DNA from: Ascidia mentula
Taxonomy: Eukaryota; Chordata; Ascidiacea; Phlebobranchia; Ascidiidae
Length of the DNA stretch: 64,000 bases
Assembly: GCA_947561715.1 (NCBI GenBank)
Contig: OX387202.1
Coordinates: forward strand, 5,531,001-5,595,000
Reading direction: 5' to 3'
Part shown: in pieces, positions 10,824 through 22,800 of the stretch
Position numbering within the stretch: position 1 is the stretch's first letter
Layout: every line of letters begins with the position of its first letter
The notes under the pieces: model-generated
What the model was told of the DNA's origin: nothing
Databases searched by the model: none
What the model saw: only the letters and a program-made list of their open reading frames with translations
Program-made: the position numbers and the translations under genes

Positions 10824-13800
10824 GTATTGGTTTAAGGTGGTTGGAATCCTGCTCTCCTTCATCACAATTACTTTGGCATTGTATGAACCTGGCGAAGGTA
10901 AGTATTTTGTTACAAATTATAAACTACCAATTATTAAATGTATTGGTTACTTTTACAGATTATGAATGATTTCACATCGATTTACGTTCATGTGTTTTGT
11001 GCAGCGTTTACTTGCGATGATGGGAGGCGGGCCTTGGCCGAGAGGTTTTGTGATGGTTTTCCTCGCCCCGATTGCAGGGACGGAAGTGATGAGAAACCGG
11101 CCAACTTTCCCACTTATCCTGAAAACCTCACCAGTCCTCACATGAGGTGAAAGCACTTAAATATGTTCCACACATTAGATGGTATTGACCAACCTATAGA
11201 CGATGTTATCAGGGTTTGACTTTAATTAGAATAACGAATTTTGAGCAGTTTATTATAAAGAGAAAAAAAGACAGTTTTAAATCCCGCGCGTTCAGAAGTG
11301 TTTTTACCTTAATATTTCAAGGGAATTATTGATTACGAAACACTCACACGTAACAATAATGTTGTTGAGGTAAGTGGCCAGTGGAAGGCACAAAGAGTGA
11401 ATTAAGATAAGGTTTATATCAGGGGTGGCAAAACACGTCTTACGTATCACAGTTTGCGTTGACTTTACAATATTTTAAATAAACGTAATCGTCAATCTTT
11501 TTGCATAATTTACCGAGAAAACTAAAAATTTCATGTTCGCCAGTAAAACATATTGTTTTTAAATTGAGCTTTGTTACCGAACACGTGGCACATTATTAGG
11601 TGCACATGGCATTATTACTACGCATGTGGTATTATTCGGCAATACAAAGAAGCAACATTCTGTGCCTTTATTACTAGTTTCTATTGACTATTATAGCGCA
11701 CGAAAGTGTACACCCACTTACAACCACCGCTTATTTAATGTTATTCTGATTTACTTCTTATAAATTCAATACCTGGCGCACATACCAAAGTAAAAGCTTT
11801 TGTTTGTGAAATGCGCACCACTTTAGTTCTTTGGCAATTCAACACAACTACGTAAACTACCTTAAATGCGACGCCGCAGAAACCCAGTAATATTTCATGC
11901 AATGGCATGATTGGCAATATCGCCCTAATGCGCAGGTCCTTCCTTGGCGATCACAGCTAACGTATCGCTATCATGAGGTTTGCAGGCTTGGCAGTCGAGG
12001 AATTGCAGCCTAGCTGGATCAGCGCACGACTTGCCAGGCAACCTTCACCTATACGTAGGGGATCTCTACCACCGTATCAGACAACGCAGTAATATTACAT
12101 GCATGGGCTTGATAGGCAAGACCGCCCCACTGCGCAGGTTTGATTTTTCAAATCTTGCCCTGTCCTGTCAGGAAAAAGTGGCTGATCCAGCTAGGCTGCT
12201 ATGTCTGGGCTGCCAAGCCTGCAAACCTTATGGCCACAGAAACCCGCGTATGTTTTCTGCCCAACTCGAACTCAAACAGCAAACATGGTTCTGCGAAAAT
12301 ATACAGAAAACTTCCCCAAAATACGACCCACCTTTTAAATATTCCCGTCACACGATTATTCAGAAGCTCGATTGCTTTCGCTAACAAGTTGGCCTCCCAT
12401 CCATACCAATAAAAAAAAACGGAACACACCTGCTACATAATATTAAAATTAAATTGAAAGAAAAATGTGGAAGAAGAGTTAACAGGATAGGAAAATAACA
12501 CCAGAAAGAGTAACTTATGCTAAACGTGAAGAGCAAAAAAAAAACAAATTAATTAATGGTACAGGATTAAGTTTTTCGGATTTAAGATTGGAGTGGAGAG
12601 AAGTTTGATTAATTTATATTTATTGAGTGTTTGACATCGACTAGGACACCTTCAGGAATGGTGTTGTCCCTGTTCCGCTGAACAGCGAGCTTAAAGTTTA
12701 TACACTTTTTGAGGGACTGGATGAGGTGTTGGGGGATGTTGTTCAAGGGGCGGGGGTCATTGCGGATTCAGTTACGGGTTTTCCTAATGGTATGGCAACA
12801 TAGAGGTGTTCAAAACAGCAACAAAAGTACAAGATATTTACTGCTCTTTTTGCTGCCAGGTATAGTAATTAATGAAAATTGTGCACTTAAGTGAACAATG
12901 CAAACAATGAAAATTGTGCACTTAAGTGAACAATGGTTTTAAATAAACCTCATAATAACAATGCACTTAAGTGGCTCTTCTGCCATTTAAGTGCATTGTT
13001 AATCACACATTTGCATACCTAGTTGTGTATGACTAGTTGGCATTAATGAGGTTTATTTAAAACCAAACCTAACATTTACAGATTATCAGCCATGACGACT
13101 CTTCATGTTTAAACATTTACAAACACAAATCTCGCGAAACTATTGTTATATGACGTAATACATTACTTTTGTTACAGTTGTGACAACAAGTTTGACGTCC
13201 ACAATTCAAATAAAGTTTGCGCCCTAAGAGTGGTGGAGTTTTGCAAAGGAATAATCCAATGTGTTGGAAAAACATATTGTGACTTTAGCTGCCCCTCCCA
13301 TTTCCAGTGTCCCAATTCAGCTTGTTGGGAACGTTCGACTGTTTGTGATGGCAATCCTTGCAATGACTGTCCAGCTTTCCAAAACTGGAATAACGGTCAT
13401 GGATTCAAATGTGTTCGGAATGGCAGGAATTGCAATCTTCCGCAGTTGTTTCTATGGGACGACATTGCCGATTGCGATGATAAATCTGATTTGTGTTACA
13501 CCTCGGAGAATGGAGATGTCAGGTATTTTGTTTTTGATTGTTTTTTTTTTGCATATGCATACTTGCCAGCTCTGCCCCGGACTCTCCTCTCCCCCTGTGC
13601 TCCTAATTTTACTATTATTCGGCGTCGCTCTTCCTATTGCTGTGAAAACGAAAAAAATGAAACGTTTGCAAAGATGAATATAATTTTAGTCAAATGAACT
13701 TTGTTTATATTAATGGTGATAAATGTTAAAAAAGAACGGCAATAACTGCTTGCTTCTGGTAAAATATTGCATCCATAAACAAATTTGTTATTGCAGAGAT

Positions 13801-16800
13801 ATTGGTACTTCTTCATCCCTGAACGAACGATTGTGTTTCCAATGTACAAATGATCCCATGATCATCTCAAGGTCAAGTGTATGTGATGATTTCATAGATT
13901 GCCCTGATATGAGTGATGAATGCAGTTGTAATGGGAAATTCCATGAGCAGTGCAGCCATAACAATAAAGGGTATTTTGTGTAGTTTTGAAAAGACCTTTT
14001 ATTTAATTGATGCAAATAAACTATTAATTTTATTTAGTTCAAAACCACGTTGCAATTGTTTCGACACTAATGTGGTTTGTTACAACACATTGGATCAAGC
14101 CAACATTTCCTGTAACTCAAAAAATGAAATCTGCGACAAGCTTGCTCATTGTCTGGGGAACTCCCCATGTGAGTACAACTGCCCCTCCTACTTCCAGTGT
14201 CCGAATTCAGCTTGTTGGAAACGTTCGACTGTTTGTGATGGCGATCCTTGCAATGACTGTCCAGGTTTCCGACACAGGAATAATGGTCATGGATTCAAAT
14301 GTGTTCGTAATGGCAGGCAATGCAATCTTCCGCAGTTGTTTCTATGGGACGGCATTGCCGATTGTGATGATAAATCCGATTTGTGTTACACCTCAGAGAA
14401 TGGAGATGCTAGGTATTTGTGAACTGTTGTGGTTGGTAAAAAGTACTTTTCAGTTAAGATAAGACAGAATTGACATATGCCATTTGTAGAGACGTTCGAA
14501 GTTCTCAGCCATTTAATCATCGTTCATGTTTTCAATGTAAAAATGACCCCATGATCATCTCAAGGTCAAGTGTGTGTGATGACGTCATCGACTGTCCCGA
14601 TAAAAGTGACGAATGCTTTTGTCAATCTGGGAAAACCAAAGATTGTGGCAAGTTTCATTAGTAAGTGATAAAGTATTAGTTTGTTCTTTGGATTGAAACC
14701 ACTGACATCCAATGCGATACCAGAAATCGATGACTTGCAATAGTGTAAGGTGTGTTAAGTGTCAGTAAATACATTGTTACTGACGCTGACAGGCATGTTT
14801 TATTGCTGAATGCTGCTCTTCTGGCAAACTTTATTTCATTGACGTTTCTCGACGTTTCGGCTGTTATGCAGCATTTCTCCTTGTGGTTGTTTACGTCCCT
14901 TTGGTGTTCTTTCAACCTCGTTTTTAGTGCACGGCCGGTTTCCCCAATGTACACAAGCCGCTGCACCAACCGCAGGTAATGCTGTAGACAACACCCCTCT
15001 TGTCGAGCTTATCATGCATGCGGTCTTTCGGGTGAGATATGAAGGAACGCATGGTAGCGGCCGGCCGTTCAAAATCCTGAATGTTAAAGTCGCCAAGCAG
15101 TCGTTTTAACGTTTCGTAAAGTCCAGAAATATACTATAATACAACTATACCCGCGGGCTGCCCCGCATCACTTCTCCGCATAAAGCTTCGATTATGCCGG
15201 AGAAAGGAACGGGAATAACCGTTAGCAAGAAGCGCTTCATCAACATAACCCACCTCTTGCTCTCGTTCAGCGTCATCAGTTATCAACGATTCGGCACGAG
15301 TACATAATGAGCGTACTACCGCCCTCTTGTGTGAGATCGAATGCACCTAACGAAACGAAAGATACCTGTTGGAATGGGTGGCCTTGCGGTACACCCTTCT
15401 AGAGAGAGTCCCCTCTTCTCTTCGAACCACAACATCTAAAAATGTCAACTCACTCCCTCGCTTGCGCTCCATGGTGAAACCGATGCTCGGTTCAATGGAA
15501 TTGAGATACGAGAGAAGTGACTGTACGTCATCCCGTTGCACGACCACGAATGTGTCGTTCACATAACGCCTCCAAAATCTAGGAGGGTTAACAAACGTTG
15601 CCAACACCCTGTTTTCAACTGATTCCATGACAATGTTCGCGACCACAACGGAAAGTGGGGATCCCATGGCAGTATCGAAAATGTGTTTGTAAAATTTACC
15701 TCTAAAGGTAAGGTAGGTTGCATCCAGGCTGGCAATGCACAATGTCCGTACAGTCACTGCTCTCATATCTCAACTCCATTGAACCGAGCATCGGGTTCAC
15801 CATTACTACGTTTCCATGGCCACATTCGTACATAGCCCGAAAACATGGCCCGATCATATACTAGGCCCGAACGAACAGGCGCAAAACGGCTTGCGTTTCC
15901 ATGTCCGTTTCGCGACCGTTAAGACCTGTGCATATTGTGGAACATATAACTGTTGAAGTCCTGATAAACCACACAAAACTTTGTGATTTTATTTATTGAA
16001 TTGTAACAAAAACATAATGCACAAATTCATTCACAGAGCATTTGTATGATGAGAAGTTTCTTCAAATACAACTTGAATTCTGAAGTTTCAAGCCAGTAGC
16101 TACATGACAAAAAAGAATTAAATTGCAAATAATTAGTCATAAATGGTGAAGCTGTGACAACCTGCTGTACAGTGAGTCTGTCACAATCCGGTTCATAGCA
16201 TTTTTGCAAGGTGGCTTTTGTCTCCCTGCAAGGATAATATTTTCAATAAATTGTTACTGGTCTAATTCTTATCACCACACGACTGCACAGTTACAACGTC
16301 AACGAAACCGAAATCCGTCGGGCCGAGTATACTACGCCTCAACTCGGTCAGGCAACCCCTTCTAGATCGCCCGACCGATCGGCAGTTGAGGCGCAACAAA
16401 GCGCCTTGTTTTGCTACGTCACTTCCGTTTTTCGGCCTTCGGGCCGAGTACTGCGCCTGAAAAGTGGCCATGGAAACGTAGTACATGAAGCGCGAGCAAA
16501 GAGTTGAGTTGTCATTTTTAGTTGTTCTGGTTCAGGGGACTCTCTCTACAAGGGTGTACCGCAAGCCCATCCATTCCAACTGGTATCTTTCGTTTCGTTC
16601 GGCGCATTCGATCGCACACAAGAGGGCGGTAGTAGGCTCATTATGTACTCGTGCCGAATCGTTGATCTAATGACGCTGAACGAGAACAAGAGGTGGGTTA
16701 TGTTTATGAAGCGCTTCTTGCTAACGGTTATTCCCGTTACTTTCTCCGGCTTAATCGAAGCTTATGCGGAAAAGTGATGAGGGGCAGCTCTTTGTCATCA

Positions 16801-19800
16801 TGCGTCCGAAACATGTCATACGGTGGACTTTACAAGAACGATCATTTTGCAACGCGAGTCGGACAAGTGCAAGAGGATGTTTTTAGAGACATTGAACATT
16901 AATACGCAAGCATCATCACTCAATGACAAAAAGCAAACTCTGTTTCCCCCAGTGTATCGACACCTGCTACGAAATTCTTCCGTTAAACCTCGCGCACCCC
17001 ATGAACCATGATATCCCGTGTGGTTACTGATAATTGTACAGTGCAGGCGGGTTCGCCCCTTTCTTGTCGTTTTTTCACTTCTTCTTTTCTATTGAAGCCC
17101 TTTTTCTTTGTTTATGTGCCACAACATTGTCCACATTGCTTGATTTACATTTCATACCTCCTGATGAAGGCTGCTGCATAACAGCCGAAACGTCGATAAA
17201 ATAAAGTTTGCCAGAAGAGCAGTATTTAGCAATAAGTCTGTAAATACTACGTGACTTGTTTTCATTGGCATGATAAACTAATGCAGATGTTAAGGATGTG
17301 TTTCGCCGCTGCAGGAAAATGCCCATTCCTTTACTATCGAAGACGTTTTTGACCTTGAATACAAAGTATTGTAGTCGAAAAAGACTTTAAATGCAAGTCA
17401 TCGCTTATCTCAGCACTACAAGCAAGCAACCTTTGTGGCGCAATAGTGTTTCAATAATGGGCGACCAAGCATAGGAAATTTGCTTAATGCTAAGTTGACA
17501 GTTTTAGTTGTTGGGTTGAAGCGGTTCCAATATGTTTGTTTATTCTTCAGCTACCGTGGTTTAAAACCAATTGGGATACAGCGAATCTTTGGTATTGTTT
17601 ATATTTCTTGACACACTATTGATGTTATGACAAGATGTTGTAGTAATTTTGGGTCAATTTTGAGCTCAATTCCCATGTATGGGTTTTAAAGACGTTTGAT
17701 TAATTACTACATGTGTCGCAAGTAAATATCATCTGCATTCAATTTGAGTTTGTATTTATAAAATAAACGCAAAACATTCAAATGTTTTCAGTGTTGATGA
17801 GGAAGTTATGAACGACTGCTCAACAACAACAACCAACTACACACAGGGGAAGTGGAGATGTGAGGTAAGAGGGAACACATAACTTATTGTTTAGTCGGAA
17901 ATAAGTGGTTTCTAGATGATTACGTACGTTTGTAGGTTCTTGCCAACACAATGTACTTACTCACTTGCTGGACAAACTCCAGTTTAAAAAAACGTTTGGA
18001 ACAATGCTTAAGCAGTCGAACGTAATTATTACACGAACTAACAAAGATTTTGACTTACTCCGCCAAACGTGAATATTTGTTACCTCAATCGTTTGGTTTC
18101 TGTAATTTTGTAAACTACTGTTGAACAAACCAACACTCAGAGACATGAAGCGAGTTACAGGAACGTCACACTGCGCAGAAGATTACGTTGTACAGACGTT
18201 GTTATATACCGGTGGGAAACATTCAGTGACACCATACAAAATATCCACACTACACCTAATTCGTTGCTACAAAACACATTGTTCAACTAATTCCTCCAAA
18301 GCGCGTTGGATTAGGTTGCTCTAGGGTGGGTATGGTTTCCGCCACATCTTACTTTCCAATATCTTCATGGACGATATACGAACCCGGTGCCTCATGAGGT
18401 TGAGCCACTTCGTAATACCAAACTTCACCGTCGTAGCGGACAAAGATTCCCGCAATATCCTTACGGATTCGTTTGAATACTTTTATCGCGAGTTATAACC
18501 TCTTAGATATTTTCAATAAGATTCCTTATCATCATGGAAGATTGTTCGCTCTCTTTGACATATTGCACATTTGTCAACTGTTTGTAATGTACCTCTCAAA
18601 AGCTCGAAGATTGGAATTCCATCCCATTGTTTAAAACCAACTAGGGGCGAGTAAAACCAGCTTCGCATGCAAGATTGTTCATTCTGAATCATTAAAAAAA
18701 CATTTCAAAAGTTTTATTTTGCAAACATTGGAACAATTATACGTGATGACAATTAGTTACAAAATCCTATTAACTTACAAAAGAAATACCTTCAATGTCG
18801 TTAACAGTTGGAATTCGTGCTTGTATCGAGTTCACCAGACGTTTACTGTGCAACATTGAAATGTGTTGAATTAAGGTGGTATTTGGGTTGCACTAAACCA
18901 CCCAACATGGCATGTAGTACTGACTTGTGATACCTACATTTTTAACAATTTGCACAAAAATGACAGCAGACATATCCCTTTTGTGGACACTTAAAGTACT
19001 GCGACGACCACGGCGAGAGTTTATGAGAAGAGTTGCATGAATAGTCAATTTTGTCGTCACATTCCACACGTTTAAGAGTCAATTCTCGCTTTCGTCACAA
19101 ATTGTATTTGTTCGTCAAGGTTATTTTGCTATTTTCTTGTTTTTTAACTAGTTAATAAAAAAAACTTATAATTATAAAAAAGTAAACATCTTATAATGCA
19201 TGACAGGTATAAAAGTCTCGAACAAGTTTGCTGTCAGGACGTCTGTTGCTGTCGATGTGTTGTTAGACGTTTCTAGGTGTCCCACATGGGCACTGTTACC
19301 TGAAAAATTGAGTTTGTAAGCAAAAAGTTTACGGTCACTGCTGGTCTGTCGCCACCGGATTCACAGATTTTGTTGCAGAGAAATCTGTTTCAAAACTTAT
19401 TTATGATAAAACCTCATGTAACAGCCACAAAATCATACTAAGAACCACGTGACGTGTTTTACACAGGAATGGAGGAGCTCGAGGTGGGAGATGTTCGACA
19501 ACAAACTACTGTGCGATGGGAGACAGGACTGCGTTGGTCTAATCCGCAATCTTGACATACCTCGACTCTTCGACCACGATGAAGATCCTCAAATTTGCAA
19601 ACATCGGAAATACTGCGAAACAATTGAAGGACTTCTCAATATTCCTTTGTCCAAGGTCTGCGACGGTTTTATCGATTGCAAGAATGAAAGTGACGAATAT
19701 CCAGAATTGTGTACAAAGGAAGGAAGATTCTACTGTCCAACGTTAAATGGAGCCAAAGTAAGTTATTTCGTCAACATATTCACGAAAAGTTAAAGACACC

Positions 19801-22800
19801 TTAGTAAAATCACTGCAAAGCTGTATTTTAACTGTAAAAGGCAAAAAGGTATCGGTGTCTGTTGTTCATTATTGTTTGTCATAATGCTCTTTATAGAATC
19901 TTTCGCACACAGTTAGCCACGAATACGGTTTAAATATTCACCAGATTCTTGTAACAGATCTCTGTCAACGAATCGGATGTTTGTGACCTCACAATTAACT
20001 GCGATGATCAAAGTGACGAAATAAACTGCACAAAGGACGGAAGGTTTTACTGCGAAAACGAAAATCCATTGTTCGTTAAGAAGGAGAAGGTTAACACATA
20101 TTAATAATATGTAAAGTTTTGTGTCCTGTGGCAAAGATGTTTTGAATCTGCACATGTTACTATTGTGACCGAAATTAAGTCTGCGATCCCGAATTCGTTG
20201 ACGGACTTGTGGGTGAAAATGTTCACTGGGTGAAGTTACTTCACTTGAGCGGTGTTTTCGGTGCACACACTTCACTCGGTGCAGTAACTTCGCAGTGACA
20301 TCACTGAAAAGTGCTTGCCCCTATAATACATGCACGTCACGTCACTCTGGTTTGATTGCGTACAACATCAAATGCAAATCAAGTTTATTTAAATTGTTTG
20401 CAAAAGATGCAACAGAAACTTCTTTTTGGAGAGTTTGGAGCACATTTCATGTGTGTCCATGTCTTGCAAAAATCACATGAAATCTATGAACACAAAAACA
20501 GCATGAGTTTTGAATTATGAAAACAGACAGTGAAAATATGCCAAAAACACATATTTGAGTAGTATCTTCAATTTTCAAATGTTTTTTTTTACCCCCGGTT
20601 ATAATGTGTCGATGAAAGACCTTAGTAGTTATTTAGAGTATACAGCATTTCAAAAAGCAAATAACAGTGATGGGTGCAGTTGCTTCACTCGGTGAAGTTG
20701 ATTGAAGTGACTGCACCGAAGCGCACATTTTTACACACAACCCCTGTTGCGAATTCGGACTAAAGTTATTGGGAGGGCGGGTATGGAAGTTTTAGAACCG
20801 ATTTAGAAAGACCTTTTCTTCGTTTTCTAGCGCTTAATTTCCTAACCCTAACTATGGTAAACGCTCAGTTCACACTGCACTAAAGGCTCAACGTCAAAAC
20901 AAAAGTTGGGAGCTTAACTACAGAGGCGGCTACTTTCAAAACTAAATAAAATGATGTGATTAGTAAATCAAATCTGGATCCAAAAAACCAAAGGCCCCTG
21001 GCAGGCTGTCGATCGCACACCGTATCAATAATAATGTATTAAAATCCAAACACAGCGATCTTCAGACAGCTCAGATCGATTTATTTAGAGAAAAATATAT
21101 TTCGCCTAAAACGGCATCATCAGTTTCTCCATTTACCAAAACTTATTCAAATAGATTTGAATAAGTTTTGGTAAATGGAGAAACTGATGATGCCGTTTTA
21201 GGCGAAATATATTTTTCTCTAAATAAATCGATCTGAGCTGTCTGAAGATCGCTGTGTTTGGATTTTAATACATTATTAATACTAAATAAAATGACGTCAA
21301 TATGAATAAAACTTTTGAAGCGCCCAATGTTAAAAGAACGAATACCAAACAATTGTGCGACCCACTGCACAAATCTAATTTTGAAAAGTGCGACCCACTG
21401 CACAAATCAGGTTCTTTACAAATATGAGAACTGCTAGTTCACCTTTCTAGTCAATTAGTGCGTCACACGCCCTTCCCGTACCCAAAACTACACGTGCATA
21501 TTGCAGTACACATTTTTTGCCCAATTACCTCAGTCACGTTGTTTAAAAATTACACACAAAACAGTAATTTCGCATTATGCTGTTTACGGATGCCAATATG
21601 ACCAACTTAACTACAAAGATTATTTTAATTACCTCCATAGAAATTTAATGGAGTCGGCGACTGCTCTGATTGGTCAGACGAATGCCCAACAAATACAAAA
21701 GTGATCAACGAAAACATATTTTCATCACGATACGAGTTGATTGCGAACCCATTTCTACGAGCCATTGTGTGGATAATGGGGATGCTCGCCATTGCCGGAA
21801 ATTTGGTAAATTAAACTAAGTTTGTTTTTTCTTGGTTGCAATAAGATAATGTGTTATATTCCTCCAATTTGTTTTGAGGTTGTCATGGTGATGGAAGGCA
21901 AAACGTTGGCGACAGGAGAATCACAATTTGCTGCATTTCGCACAAACCATCTGCTCATTTTGAATCTATCCGTATCTGATCTACTCATGGGAGTTTATCT
22001 GATCATGCTAGGAGCCGCTGGTGTCAGATATTCCGGAAATTATTGTGCCAATGACCTTATTTGGAGATCAAGCGGAAGTTGCACCACAATGGGGGTATTG
22101 GTTTTGCTTTCAAGCGAAACATCGGTGTTTACAATGGTTCTGTTGACCATATTCCGACTGTATGCTGTGAAAACCGTAAGTGAAACAATTGTAGTTGGTT
22201 ACGTCAGTAAACCGGTGACGGCCCTTTCCAAAATGTTATGTGACAACTTGCTCTCTGGAAATCTTATATCTCCGGAAACCTATTTATTATCACTCTCACA
22301 GCTATCGCTAGATTCTAAGCCTGACATGAGAAACGAAAGAGGAAACAATTTCCACTCCGATGGAATTCGATCTGCCAACTGCATTCCCCGTCTCTCGATT
22401 TGAAATAACCACCGAGCTTTCAAACTTATTACTTTTAATGAAAACACGTTAATGTTCTCTTTTGTTTCAGCCACTCAATGCATCCTTGAAACAGGAATTG
22501 AAAACTGTCATCCTTTCCATTATCCTCTCCTGGGCATTCTCGTTTACCATTGCTTTTATTCCTCTCACAACTCAACTTCAACATTTGTTTGAAACCAAAG
22601 CTTGGATGAATGAGAATCTGTTTTTTGACAATGTTGCAGTCGACTTTTCTAGTAAGATATTGTCGTAGATGTTGGTGGTCAAACCAGTTTCGAATGACTT
22701 TAAAGCGTTGCGTATACAGGCATGAATAACTTCATGAATCGATTTGTAACTTTCCAACACAACTTTACAAGCAACGATTCCCAAGCACCAAACAATGCCC

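Larger units (their letters stand above)
15750..17235 (+). mobile_element. Inverted Penelope-like partner copy
   Basis: Plus-strand PLE sequence starting inside the RT domain (QSLLSYLNSIEPSIGFT, 15745-15802). It is interrupted by the 15804-16483 insertion and resumes at 16485 (MKREQ..., TRVYRKPIHSN, WYLSF, SAHSIAHKRAVV). It is truncated and frameshifted; the GIY-YIG part is not clearly retained. The tail at 17161-17235 ends gccagaagagcag...agcaataa and carries a hammerhead-like core. With the minus copy it forms an inverted pair of about 2.4 kb, a likely source of hairpin RNA if transcribed within the GPCR pre-mRNA. Confidence 0.75.

Noticed and set aside
14676-14969. Bacterial or phage GIY-YIG homing endonuclease
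   Set aside because: It sits next to Penelope-type RT motifs on the same strand and belongs to that eukaryotic element.
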